64,000 bases of DNA from Rapana venosa (GCA_028751875.1 CM054141.1:66431090-66495089), one strand, 5' to 3'. Numbered from the stretch's first letter, positions 1-11,600 are shown. Numbers and translations are program-made. Notes: a model not told the origin generated them from the letters alone.

Positions 1-162
1 AGAATAAAAAAGAACACACACACACAATTTACAAACCTGCATACACACAGGAACTCGATGTAAAAAAAAGAAAAAGCACATGAGTGCTTATTGTTTTATC
101 CTCAAAATAAAACAATAAAAAAGAACACACACATAAAACACACACACAAGCGCGCACACACA

Positions 163-196
<34 letters not shown>

Positions 197-335
197 ATTT
201 ACAAACCCGCATACACATGGGAACTGGATGTACAAAAAACAACATGAATGCTTATTCTTTTATCCTCAAAATAAAATAATAAAAAAGAACACACACACAC
301 ACATGTACACACACACACATCTATATACAAACACA
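1..335 (+). repeat. Two tandem tRNA-SINE 3' tails in CA-rich DNA
   Basis: Two copies (about 25-120 and 196-284) of the SINE-B tail: 'aatttacaaacc.gcatacaca', then '(g)gaactggatgta', then 'gagtgcttatt' and 'atcctcaaaataaaa'. They are separated by (CA)n with CG interruptions (138-198). The full family is best seen at 26066-26396. Confidence 0.7.
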
Positions 336-356
336 CCTATATTGTATTGTCATTAA

Positions 357-1600
357 CCCTTTACCATTCGCATTTCTTACAGAGAAACTCTCTGTAGTAC
401 TCAGAAATTTATGCTGTTTTTTCAGAGAATAAGGTACCTCAAGTACACATAGTCCTGTACAGTTACTATTGTTCGCAGAGCAGTCATATTTGGCCAAAGT
501 ATTCATATGATGTCATACTTTGTTCTGCACCCCAAGATGTGTGTCCTACCTACATGTGTCGTGCTGCTGTCCCCTCTTTGTCACCAAATACAGGTAACAT
601 TGCAGTGGCATCATGCTGTTAGTCTACAACTACCCTCTAACATGCGCAATATACGTATGTGATTAAATAAAATAACAAGTGTGGTCCTGCCTGAATGTGT
701 CCTCCATCACATCCACCGTCATGGTAATCCAAACTAACATTCACACTTGTCACAAAATTACTGTCACCAAGTCTACATTTTCTGAGTGGAAAGCATTCAA
801 ACATATTGAAAACGATGTTGACTAATGCGCATATATACATTATTTACAAATATATGCTGACGCCTACTATTTACACAGACACTAGTGTGTCCTTCACCAA
901 TAGCCAGTTACATGGCTGTCACAATGCAGGTGTCACAGCCAGTGTCACGTCCAGGTGTGTTGGCGTGTTTCTCAGGTGAAAATACTGATTAATTTAGAGA
1001 AATCTGGTTTTCGTCATAATATTACTGATCCGTGACTCAGAAAATGTCAAATCAGCAGACTAGTAGAGATGAAGCCTCGGCAAACGCTTGATCCCCATCA
1101 TGATCAAAACTGACAGGTAAGCCCTAATTTCATCAGGTGTTGTTTCTGTCCTAATGGATCTATGACTAAGCCTTTCACAGCGATCTTTTGCCTGGCATAA
1201 TTGTTAGTTTCATCTGCTACAATTTGAAAAAAATGTTGGGGCACAAACAAAACAAAGTAATCTAACAGCTTGGCATTCAGTGGGAGAGTTTGTGCCGGCC
1301 CAGTCGGCAGCGTGAAGTCTTGCACTAAGCAAGGCGCTTGTGCGCTGCGCCATGTTGTCTGCTATGAAGCCAACAGAATATTATCCTCAGCATCACTTTC
1401 CGACTCACTACCTTCTCCTATTTCATCTCTTTCTTCTACATCTACTTCAACATCGCATTCAACATTTTATTCTCTTTCGAACTGTTCCACTTGAGCCAAA
1501 ATAGCTTCAATTTCCACATCAGTATATTCCTCCCAAATCCTATGCTCAATCTTTGCTGCCATTTTTAGCTACAAGAAAGCGTGGGAAAGACAAAGCCAGT
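357..1600 (-). mobile_element. piggyBac-like DNA transposon remnant
   Basis: The left end at 353-360 reads TTAA followed by CCCTTT, the layout expected of a piggyBac terminus at its TTAA target. The right part carries a transposase N-terminal coding relic on the minus strand. No matching right terminus was recognised, and the element is shorter than a typical intact one, so it is probably internally deleted. If CLPB continues to the left, it sits in a CLPB intron. Confidence 0.5.
1104..1562 (-). pseudogene. piggyBac-like transposase N-terminal relic
   Basis: The minus strand reads MAAKIEHRIWEEY, then an acidic Glu/Asp/Ser-rich stretch typical of piggyBac N-termini. It continues with NAKLLDYFVLFVPQHFF and VADETNNYARQ, resembling the piggyBac DDE family entry 'F..fF....i..iv.ETNrYA'. 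There are in-frame stops near 1490 and 1370 and the catalytic Asp region is absent, so it is dead. PGBD-type domesticated proteins share this block, but the stops argue for a relic. Confidence 0.6.
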
Positions 1601-1996
1601 CACTGGCCAATTTCTTGTGAATGGGAGGCTGTGTAGCACTGAATTTGGTGCCCATTCCTTTCTTAGTTTATGCTGACCTCAGTAGAATGTTCATTCATAG
1701 TGTGCGTGTACTAGGTAGAGCTTAGTGCATGAGGGAAAATCCCCACTAGGCTGAAATGATGTCCGAATATTTCACGTGCTTCTGTGGAGGAAGCGCATGA
1801 TCCATTGGGTCTGCAGGACTGAACTTAGTGACATGGCAACCTTGTCACGTGCTTGCTTGTTTATGATGATGTCAATTTGAAGTTTTGTTTATTGTACCCC
1901 CATCCCCACGCCTTCCCAGTGCAATGGGCAAAAGCTTTATGCAATAAAATCACCGAAATCACCGAAATCAAAATCTCTCTCCCCCCATCTGCTCAC

Positions 1997-2100
1997 CTTG
2001 TAAGGAATGCAGGTGTTTTTCTCTGGCCATGTGATTGGGCGTTGTGTACCAGTCTCCTGCGTTAGGATCAGCCCCAGCGTCCAGCAGCAGCTTCACCACC
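1997..2100 (-). CDS. CLPB: CLPB coding exon 4 (ankyrin)
   Basis: A 104-bp exon encoding VVKLLLDAGADPNAGDWY and the following AREKHLHSLQ. Its acceptor is CTGCAG directly abutting a (GGT)n array, so there is no ordinary polypyrimidine tract. The donor is AAG|GTGAGC. It ends in phase 1, so at least one further exon must lie to the left. Confidence 0.88.
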
Positions 2101-5100
2101 CTGCAGCCACCACCACCACCACCACCACCATCACCACCACCACCACCACCACCACCACATCACCACCACACCACCACCACCACACCACCATCACCACCAT
2201 CACCATCACACCACCATCACCACCACCACCACCACCCACCACCCACCACCACCACCACCACCCACCACCACCACCACCACCCACCATCATCACCACCACA
2301 CACCACCACCACACACCACCACCACCACACCACCACCATCACCACCACCACACCATCCACCACACCACCACCATCACCCACCATCACCACCACCATCACC
2401 ACCACACCACCACCACCACCACCACCACCACCACACCACCACCACCACCACACACCACCATCACCACCACCACCATCACACTCACCACCAATCACACCCC
2501 TCACACACCATCATCACCACACAATCACCACCACCACCACCACCACCACCACCATCACCACCACCACCACCACCACCACTACCACATAGAATGCCTTTAG
2601 AGGTAGATCTATATCTATGAGCAGAGATAGTAAGAGGTCAGCTTCCTTAGAGAGCTCCTACAAACTGCACAGGAACAGCAGGGTTTAGGTAATTTACTCA
2701 AAGCTGGTCTGTGACGGATGCTATAGCTGTGTTGTTATAAGACAGTGTTTTATTTCATGTGGTTTTTGTGTGTTTTGTTTTGTTTTGTTTGTTTTGTTCC
2801 TCAGTTAGAGCTGCAAGGTTCACCAATGGTGAGAATTATGCGTATGCGACCATCCCCCCCCCCACACACACCACTATGATCCTTTAGGCAGCCGCATTCT
2901 GATTTCAGGGGGAATAAGTCCGTTTGACTTCAATCCCGAGGATCCATGAAATCATGGGTTCAAATCTCTGCAGCATCTGGTGAATTATGGATGGGGATTT
3001 TTATGATCTTCCAGGTCAACTTCAAGTGCAGACCTGCCAGAGCCTTAATTTAATTCCCTTCATGTATGATTGATTATACACATGCAGAAAATCAAATATC
3101 AAATACGCAAGTTTAAGATCCTGTCATTCATGTCAGTGTTCTGTGGGTTGCAGAACCATGAATACATCCCCAAAGTCAGACTGCAGCTACCTTCAAGGTG
3201 TGCAATAACCATCACATATGCAAAAACTCTTACCAGCGATGCACCTCAGCTCAGGAACACAAGGAAAAAACAGTTTACTTAAAGCTGGTCTGAGATACAG
3301 CTGTGAACACAACAACCAATGATTGAAGATGCCTTCTTTGCTTTAATATACCACTTTATCTGTGTCTGAAAAATGAAAGTTCTGTCTACATCTGATACAC
3401 TATCTGAGCTAAGCCAGCACGTTCACCAGTAGTGTCTGGTATTTTGTCAGTTGTTCAGATAACATACAACAGACATGCAAAAGGCATCATTACTACTTAT
3501 TGAAAAGACTTCTTCAAGTAATTGTACTTTCTGAACTCTGTTCAGATTAGACCAACAATTTTTTTAATATATTATTTTACTAAGTATTTAGTATCTTAAA
3601 ATGAGTGTAAGAAAGGCTACAATGGTGAAACTCCTGAACAGTATGAGACAAAACTGACAGAGAACCTAAGTTCTAAAAGATCTTTTCTCTCAGACCTGTA
3701 TCAGGGAGCTCTCAAGAGACAACCAACACAAAAAATGTCTGCAGAAAATAAAAACAACAAACAAAAAGCCCCAAATAAACAAAACCATTCCCATGAAACC
3801 AACCATGCCAGGTGAATAATCAGTACTAAGCATCATGTAAGGATCCATCTTTGAGTAGAGATAAGAGATGAGCTCCTACCTAACTACCTACCTATCTACC
3901 TAACAACACTGTTGTCACCGGAACGATGCCACAACCATAAGCCTTTAAATCATTGTGGATACTACTACTCACTCCCTGGCTTTTCCTACCATAGTGTATA
4001 CCCTGGGAATCAGATGTCCACAAAGAGCTATATCTGTAAACATGATCACTACATCATCACCAAACTAGAACAAGCAATGCACTGTGCTGGGTCACTTCAG
4101 CTGAGTTGAGTGACGTCTGGTAGTGGTATAACCCAACAAACATATACATACAGCCTGTACAGGATGCCTAACTTTACCAATGAATATAATTACCAGGCTG
4201 TGTGACCCTCAACCCACCCTGAGTTGGTGGCTATTACAATAGTGCTGGTGGCTATTACAATAGTGTTATTACCATAATTCTAGGAAGACAGTCCAAGGCT
4301 ATGAAAAATTTTTTAAGTTCTGAACACTTTGACACAAACTAACGAGCAGCATTGGGTCAAACAGAAACCAAAACTGAGATCACCATTATACCATAACAGA
4401 GATTATCAAATCAGATGAAATGTTCTTTACACACTTATCGGAGCTATCCAAAGGTGAGTGCATGTGCACGTACACACACAAACACAAATCTCACACAACA
4501 CACAGACAAATGCACACACACAGATGGACGGGATAGCCTGGTGGTTAGAGTGATGCATTCGTGATCTGCTGACCCGGGTTCGATTCTTGTTCAAGATTTT
4601 TCCTCTGGAGTTAACATCAGTGCCAACTCCACTCTCCCCAAAAGTCCTTTGGATGAGCCTGTAAACCAAGGTCCAGTGAGCGAACACATAAAGAACATCT
4701 TGCGTACATGTTAAAACCTGTTCCACTTTTCAGAAGAGTAGGCCATTGTGTGCTGGTGGGAACGGATGACAAAATTTACAAAACTGCATACCCACAGGGA
4801 CTGGATGTAAAAAGCACACGAGTGTTTATTCCATTATCCTCGAAATAAAAGAATACAAGAAAAAAAAAGAAAATAATAAAGAACACACAGAGAAAACTTA
4901 CTGAGGGTGACCATTCATAGCAGCCACATGCAAAGACGTCCATCCCAATTCATGACGATAGTTCACGTCTGCTCCTTGCTCAATCAATCTACAATCAATC
5001 AAATATCCCCTTTATAATCTTTCCTTATGTGAATTTTCATATTAAAAAATATGTAATACAAAGTTACTGATTTTTTCATAGTTACTAGGAACAGTTTGGT

Positions 5101-6595
5101 TGATGGATTTTGTTTTTCATCCTGAAAAGTTATCGACTGAAGTTTTCATGAAATATGTATTTGACTATTTCAGGGAAAACAATCAAACATAAAAAAAATT
5201 GGGGATATCTTAAAGACTTGTAAATCTTGAAAATCATCCATCAATTGTTGGTGATCAATATCAAAAGGAAAAAACTTATAGAAGTTTAATATGTATAAAA
5301 GGAAATTCATACTTGGTTATTTCTTTGTGAACTCCAAGTCGTGCAGCTGTCAGGAGTCTCTCATCTGTAAATCAAAAAAACATATTTATTTGATTAAGAT
5401 GTAGTTTACTTCTAAGGGCAATACTCACTAGAAGTAGCTTTTTTTTCTTTCTTTTTTTTTTTTTTTTTGGGGGGGGGTCTATAATTTGTAATTTCTTAAT
5501 GTTTAATTCTCTCATTTTCAGAATGATTGTTTTCTTTTACCCTCCTCTTGCCAAAAAGCAAAACAAAAACAACGACCAACACAAGCCCAGCCCCCCCTCC
5601 CCCCCAAAATCCTTCCTCCTAAAAAACACCCACCAACCAACATGCACAATAACAAGTGTACTTCTGAAGTGTTTCCTGTGGAATATGACATATTGTGACA
5701 AACAGGATCATGTTTGTTGCGATGAAAAAAGGAAGTGTTTCAAAAACAATTTTTATTTGGGTGATGATCTATCAGTCTCTAAATTGGGAATCTCTGCTGG
5801 AACATAGATATCATCACAACCACAACATATTACATAATGGTCAAAGTGTATAGATAACATGTACTTTGTTAACACCAGTGACTTGGCAATCACAGCTTGG
5901 TTTTTATGTAAACTGCACACGCAGACTTTTAAAAACATATCTAAATTGATCATTTAATTTTGTCTAATCAAGTAACATTATTTGAAGGTCATAATGAGGT
6001 AAGTGAAACTTACACCAGATGCAAGAAGCAACTTTTGGGTTTTCCCTCTAAATACAAAAAGGTCATTTTCTGAGAAATGCAATGGGAGAAAATCTACACA
6101 TGTTTTCAAAATCCTAATTATAGGTTCCAAACAATAAATCTACTTCTACTTTCGATTTCTTCTTTCCTGTTCATCGAGTATTTCGTCAGACTTCTTGAAC
6201 GTTCTAGATTTTGTAAACTGATTATTTTATATGCATCCGACACTCGAAAGAAACATACAGTTTTATTCTCTAGCCATAAACATGTTTGAAAATGAAGACA
6301 CAAGTTACACCTAATGTGTAAGTCACTTACTCAGGTCAGTTGTTGATGCGCAGAGAGCGGTACTACCATACAAGCAGAACCCAACACCAACCGCTGCAGC
6401 TCCCCCAAGCAGATGAGAATTTCGAACACATTTCACGACTCTTGGAATTGCTGTGGCTGCAAGTAATCTTAAAGATTTAACTTTGGAGAGGCTACTGAAT
6501 GTCTTCGCATTCGTGCATGATCTTCCTTTACTTGAGGTCCAAAGGAGATTTCTTGCTAAACAGGTAACAAACCGTCTGCTTCCCATAGCCGCCAT
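1997..6595 (-). CDS. CLPB: CLPB (mitochondrial AAA+ disaggregase), first four coding exons, partial
   Basis: Coding exons are 6595-6331, 5364-5313, 4988-4902 and 2100-1997. All junctions are GT-AG and the phases join without a stop (exon ends 1, 0+2, 2, 1), giving 169 residues plus one base. The start ATG at 6595 has G at -3 and G at +4. Residues 1-60 are basic and Ser/Ala-rich, like a mitochondrial presequence. Residues 62-82 are hydrophobic, where CLPB proteins have a membrane-like segment before the processing site. Residues 90-169 form ankyrin repeats containing LGWTSLHVAAMNG and LLLDAGADPNAGD, ending in AREKHLHSLQ. This order and wording match the CLPB ankyrin block, which in the family precedes an AAA+ ATPase domain that resolves protein aggregates in the intermembrane space. 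The AAA+ exons would lie to the left of the window. Other ankyrin proteins are unlikely because of the presequence, hydrophobic segment and 'AREK..HSL' signature. Confidence 0.9.
2106..2582. repeat. (CCA/CAC)n microsatellite array, about 480 bp
   Basis: Almost pure CAC/CCA triplets with CAT and CACA interruptions. On the CLPB-coding strand this is (GTG/GGT)n, lying in intron 3 and stopping five bases before the exon 4 acceptor. Long His/Thr/Pro or Val/Gly/Trp reading frames across it are repeat artefacts. Confidence 0.97.
2881..3300 (+). repeat. Old SINE-like dispersed repeat
   Basis: Contains a B-box-like GGTTCAAATCTC near 2959. A downstream body follows with 'gacctgccagagcctta', 'acgcaagtttaagatcctgt' and 'catgtcagtgttctgtgggtt'. 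Parts recur at 12360-12470. It is diverged and has no coding content. The family is inferred from internal recurrence and general resemblance to molluscan SINEs. Confidence 0.45.
3301..4525. other. CLPB intron 3 DNA without recognised genes
   Basis: AT-rich unique-looking sequence. It includes a short direct duplication near 4228-4265 ('gtggctattacaatagtg' twice) and CA-rich DNA before the SINE at 4526. No exon-like open frame with splice sites was seen. Confidence 0.6.
4526..4860 (+). repeat. tRNA-derived SINE (family B), near full length
   Basis: The head reads 'ggacgggatagcctggtggtt' (A box), then GGGTTCGATTCTT (B box). The family body has 'ctccactctccccaaaagtcc', 'agagtaggccattgtgtg' and 'gggactggatgta', and the tail ends in an ATAAAA-rich stretch. 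It lies in CLPB intron 3, sense to the plus strand. Confidence 0.88.
4902..4988 (-). CDS. CLPB: CLPB coding exon 3 (ankyrin)
   Basis: An 87-bp exon after acceptor TTGTAG and before donor GTAAGT. It encodes LIEQGADVN followed by LGWTSLHVAAMNGHP, an ankyrin hairpin and helix pair. Its final two bases complete a Gln codon with exon 4. Confidence 0.9.
5313..5364 (-). CDS. CLPB: CLPB coding exon 2 (start of ankyrin block)
   Basis: A 52-bp exon after acceptor TTTACAG and before donor GTATGA. It encodes ERLLTAARLGVHKEIT, the first helices of ankyrin repeat 1. Entry and exit phases match exons 1 and 3. Confidence 0.87.
5365..6330. other. CLPB intron 1
   Basis: No further exon or named repeat was recognised. 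It contains a poly-T/poly-G run at about 5442-5478 and a C/A-rich stretch near 5590-5640. Confidence 0.6.
6331..6595 (-). CDS. CLPB: CLPB coding exon 1 (presequence)
   Basis: Encodes residues 1-88 plus one base. It begins at MAAMGSRRF and ends at the donor GTAAGT. It holds the basic mitochondrial leader and the hydrophobic stretch GGAAAVGVGFCLYG. An upstream in-frame TTG would extend the frame, but the ATG has the better start context. Confidence 0.87.
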
Positions 6596-7540
6596 GACTG
6601 AAGATTTCTCAAAAATCGTTCTTTCTTCTTTTACGACATGCAGATAAGTCAATAAAAGTCTAGTCGTATTTACCAGAAATTGAAATATAGGCTATAAGCT
6701 GTGGATTCTCTTTGTAGAAGTACAGGGAGAAAATGCTTTTGATAATCTTTTTGCTAAAGTATGATAGGCCTATATTTCACAAAATATCGTAATCTGTCAC
6801 TGTCAGAGTGCAGCGTTCACCGACACACTTTTTGTTGTGTTAATTTGTACGTCCCAGCGGAGATTTCCGATTTCTGGACTGTCTCCGACAGGCTTTCTTT
6901 CTTTGATTATATTAGAGTCCCAGCGGAGTTATCGATTTAGGGACTGTATCAACCAACTACCACTAGATTTATGAGCTGATCAAAGATTGTCTGAAAATCA
7001 TGTTGGTGCTTTTATAGTCAAAAGTGGTGAGATGATGTCGGGCTAAAACATATCCAGATTTTTAATTAGCTGGAGAAAGATGGGAAAGAGGGCTTGTTTC
7101 CCCAGCCGCCAGCAAATTGCCAACAGGCTGATGCAGTCTTCTTTTTATAATTATTATGAAATATCGATGAGTAATGAAAATGAAATAAACAATAAGCAAA
7201 AGTTTTAAAAGATGGTCCCTGTACAGCTCAGGTTGGTTGGGGGTTTTTGTTGTTTTTTTGGAGGGGGGGGGGGGGTTGTTGTTTTTTTAAAGATAAAACG
7301 ATTTGCTGGAAGATAGTCCGTGTACAACGCTGTTTTTGGTTGGTTTGTTTTCGGGTTTTTTTCTTTCTTTTCTTTCTTTCTTTTTCAAATTTTTTTTTAA
7401 AGAAAGAGCAATTTGCTGGTGGGCCTTGTGCACGACAATGCCAGTAAACACACGTGTGTGAGTGTGGGTGTCAAACTTTTTTTTAATTTGCAGATGGTAC
7501 ATGGAATAAACAGTGCAATCGCTTTTTTTTTCTTCAACAA

Positions 7541-7585
<45 letters not shown>

Positions 7586-7626
7586 GTGTGTGTGTGTGTA
7601 TTATGTGTAGTAGGAGTAGTCGTCTT
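6596..7626. promoter_or_regulatory. CLPB upstream region
   Basis: Upstream of the CLPB start on the minus strand. There is no obvious TATA box. It holds two imperfect direct repeats, 6851-6885 and 6917-6949, sharing 'gtcccagcggag' and 'ggactgt'. Further out are a poly-G tract (7261-7276) and a duplicated motif 'caatttgctgg'-like (about 7300 and 7409), then (CT)n at 7544-7581. The promoter role is inferred from position only. Confidence 0.35.
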
Positions 7627-7638
7627 CAATTTGAGGTA

Positions 7639-7936
7639 AGGTAAAGGAGGTAAAGGAGTCCCATAACCTATAAGGTCGTAGGGGAGCGAGGCGTCAGAGA
7701 CCTCACTTCTCTAGGGGCCAGCATATTGAGGGCGGTGCCCATCTCCTCTCCCTGGCTGCTTTACCTTCCCTGACCCTAAAGAGGGCAGGTACCCATTTAG
7801 AGCTGGGTGAACTGGGGGAACTGTACTGAAGCCAAGGCGCGCCAAACAGTCACCCATCCAACTGGTAACCACGCTCGACGCTGCTTAACTTGGCTGGGGG
7901 AAAGCGAGTGCTCCGACCACTGAGCTATCCCGTCCC
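7639..7936 (-). repeat. tRNA/5S chimeric SINE (family A), with 12-bp target-site duplication
   Basis: On the minus strand it begins GGGGACGGGATAGCTCAGTGG (tRNA-like A box). It continues with AAGTTAAGCAGCGTCGAGCG and TTGGATGGGTGACCG, which match the internal promoter half of 5S rRNA. A unique body and a (CCTTTA)n-like tail follow. It is flanked by the direct repeat CAATTTGAGGTA at 7627-7638 and 7937-7948, a clean retrotransposition footprint. There is no protein-coding potential. Confidence 0.88.
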
Positions 7937-7991
7937 CAATTTGAGGTATCTCCAGTAAAATGATATCCAAAAAAAAAATGATTAAAAGAGG

Positions 7992-7993
<2 letters not shown>

Positions 7994-8048
<55 letters not shown>
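7994..8048 (+). repeat. (GA)n followed by an approximately 38-nt poly-G run
   Basis: About nine GA units, then uninterrupted G. The G run could form a G-quadruplex and is a likely length-error site in any assembly. Confidence 0.9.
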
Positions 8049-8049
<1 letters not shown>

Positions 8050-8239
8050 GTAGAAATAACACTGTGCATGCATGTATGTGCCAAATTGAAGAAGAAGAAA
8101 AACAACACTGAGCATCCCATGAAGGGCAATTGCAATACTGACAGGCACATTGATAGAATCATAATCTCAGAAAGACAGTCCTTTAAAATATTAAACAAAA
8201 TTTATCGGCATTATGAAAAACAGCTGTGCTTTTACAATT

Positions 8240-8560
8240 ATGGTTAGAACATTGCACTCTCAATCTGACGACTCAGGTTCGATTCCTGTTCAAGGGGATA
8301 TTTTTCTCTGGAGTTAACATCAGTGCAGACTCCACTCTCCCCAAAAGTCCTTTGTTTCTATAAACTGAGGCCCCGTGTACGAACGCACGCAGAACATCTT
8401 GCGTACACGTTAAATCCTGTTCCGCTTTTCGTAAGAGTAGGCCATTGGGTACCGGTGGGAACAAATGACAGAATTTACAAAAACGCATACACAGGGGGAC
8501 TGGATATATAAAAAAACACATAAGAATTTATTCCATTATCCTCGATATAAAAGAATAAAT
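8240..8560 (+). repeat. tRNA-derived SINE (family B), 5'-truncated
   Basis: Starts within the A box ('tggttagaacattgc'), retains the B box GGTTCGATTCC, the full body and the tail 'ttattccattatcctcgata'. It is followed by an (AAT)n tract at 8562-8606. Confidence 0.85.
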
Positions 8561-8606
8561 AAATTAATAATAATAATAATAATAAAATAATAATAATAAT
8601 AATAAT

Positions 8607-11600
8607 CCATGTCATTACAATTACACTTTGATAATGTCAAAATAGAGATCTAGATCCATTGCTGTTTAGCAGAAACCTTGTTAAAATGCAGTGCAAATGG
8701 CAGTACTCCTTGTTGATTGGTCAAATAAGGTCGAATAATATAGAGACATACAGAGTTATCGTACTTTATCACTTGTCATGGCGCGGTCTGAGCAGGTGAG
8801 CATGAATGCCATGTCGGGCATGACACTTTGGAAACAATTTTTGTAATACTGTTTTAGTGTTTGTTGTCTGTAGTTTAGTTGCTAAATTCCGAGATAACAA
8901 TGACATGCTGACCCACACGGCTGGTAATCTGTACACAGACTGTCCAAGGGTAACATTTTGCATTGTCCAAAAGGGTAAATTTCACACTTTTCGAAGTGAC
9001 CGTCAACCAAGCACTGGTGTAAAAGTTTTCTGGGGTGCAATGCATAAAGTTTTGGGCTTCTACTTTCAATCTTTTTCTTAACGTGTCGTCAGTTTTCGCT
9101 GAGTTAGAGTTCCATTCTTAGTGTTTTGCGAGAAAAAAATAAGTGGCAAATTAAAAAAAGAAAAACACAACAAATCACCATTATGCTCTGTCAAAAAGTG
9201 GACCCAGTCCTTTAAAGTATTAAACAGAATTTATGTCATTTGAAATGAATTCAGGTAGTCTTGGACAAAGAGTCTAAGATCAAGTTTAGAACATAAGTTT
9301 ATTTTCATAGTTTATTAAAAAAGGAAAGACAGAACAACTATGCCACTGCCACACACACACACACACACACACACACTTTTAGATATTCATATGTTTATAA
9401 CAGATATGTTTGTCTTATCAGGTAGGTAGGTACTGGCTGGCTGAGATGGACCTTGTCACCAAAGACAAGGGGTTGAAGATGTCGGCACGACGGTCCTGCA
9501 GAGTACAAGACCTCACACTGTTCGTATCATAGGGTCCCTTGTGAAAGAGATGGTAGGATAAAAAAAAAAATTGCTGAAATCATAAGGTATGCTGGCATGG
9601 CTTGTAAAATTGTGATATTGTGTTGTCCTAATGTGTAGTATTGATGTATGCCATTGCATGTTTTTTTAATCTTTCAGGGTCAAGCTGCAGCAATGACGAC
9701 ACACTTCGGAATATTAGAATAAAACAAGAATGGATGCAATGCAAGGCAGTGTTTTGCAGAACACACACAAAAAATATCCCCCCCCCCCCAAAAAAAAAAA
9801 AACAACCCAACAACAACCCCAAAACAAAACCAGCAACAAAAACACATGAAAAAAATCTAAAAGGAAAAACAAATAACTAAAATCTAAAAATCCCAAAACA
9901 AAACAAAACTGGAAACAAAATAAAGTGGAAGACAGAATTAAGACTAAAATAAAATGTAAAACTAAACAAGAACATGCAAATCAAAGCTCTAAAAACCTTT
10001 TAAAAAGAAACAAATGCAAAATCTGATGGGGGAAAAACAACCTAGCAGTGCAGGGTCTCTGGATTGGTGGCTTCATGGTGGTTTTACATTTTCTGCTTCA
10101 TGCCAATTGCTTGATTTGGGCTTTGTGGTATAATGGGTCTTGCTTTGGCACAACTGTGGTGTGGTAAGTTTGGAATGAGTTGCGTGAATATTGCAGGACT
10201 GGTGCAGGAATCGAAGAAGCAAAAATGTGAGATGAAACAAATTCAAAAAGTTTTTTAAATAACCCTGTAAAAAAGCATAAAAAGAGAACCAAAATGAAAT
10301 AAACTGAAATGAATAAAAATGAAATAAAAGCACTAAACCTTCAAAAAGAGATAAAAATAAAAGTGAATAAAAAATTTGATCAAGAAATGCTAAAATCCTG
10401 CTCAGCAATAAAAATGAAAACCTAAACCTAAAGAATGGAGACTAAAACCGAACCAAACCACCTCAATCATTCCCCCCCCCCCCCCCCCCCCCCCTGAAAC
10501 TCCAGGCACACCAAATGTAATACTCCACAACCAAAAAGTAACTAAAAAAAACGTAAGGGTAAAAAGTTTCTGCAAGAGATCAGAAGAGAACATCATCATC
10601 ACCAGCAGCATCAGTCCCTTCACCAAGATGGTTGTCTAAGGGGACACAAGCGATGCAGCCGTCAAAGTTTTCTCCAGGCTGGTCTGTCTCCAGCCTTCTG
10701 CAGCAGCACTAACATGTCTTGTTTGAAACAACAGGGATGAAGGCATGCATACAGTGCTTATGAAGGATAGTAACTCACATATTTGTTTTTTACTACCTTT
10801 TTTATCTTTGATAAATCATGTAGAACTTTTCACCAGGTACATTTGAGCCTGAACAGTTTCAGCCAAGTCCAGCATCACTGAACATCTGCCTCATGATTTC
10901 AGTTATCAGGTACGGATTAATCCATATTTGTCATCTTTCTGTCTGACCTTTGTGCATGTTTTTATTTGCATACTGAATTTTTGCTTTGTTTTTTATTCTG
11001 CCCCCCTTTCTCTGGTTGGTTTGTCATTGTAGAATTTGTGTTTGCATTTCTGTTTGTTGTCTGCCATTTCTGTCGGTTTGTTGTCTGCCATTTCTGTCGG
11101 TTTGTTGTCTGTCTGTTTGCCATTTCTGCCTTTTTCCTTTTTAACACTTTTTTGTCTGTCATTTCTGGGGGGCATGTATTTCATGCTGAAAAAGATTAAT
11201 TCAATGTGGAAAAATCAGTTTGTTTACAGAGGGACTACTATCAAGGGGTAAACAGCACTGATGGCAAGCCTACCAACATGAACTAAAACCAGGTGATTAC
11301 AAGAATCTGAACACAGGTGAGGTAAGGAAGTGGGTCCGTTGTTACTTATAATTCAAGTAAAACTACCATGCAGTCTGAAGATTAGGATATTCTCTTCTCA
11401 AATACATTTGTGGTTTTGAGATTTTAGACATATGATCTATGGTACCATGTGCCCAGCCAGCTGTGTTCATGTCAACACCACCAGATAAGTTAGATTAGAA
11501 ATGTCTTTTTGACCTGGCGGTTGTATGCCAGTGTATAAATGCATTATTTTTTAAATCTCCATGTCTGTCATCTAGTTAGCCAGCCTATATGTTTGTTATG

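Noticed and set aside
2007..2600. His/Thr/Pro-rich frame of about 190 codons
   Set aside because: Pure translation of the (CAC)n array adjoining CLPB exon 4 on the opposite strand.
10833..10909. Additional exon of the unidentified gene
   Set aside because: Open with plausible splice sites but its exit phase does not fit the frame supported by the next three exons.
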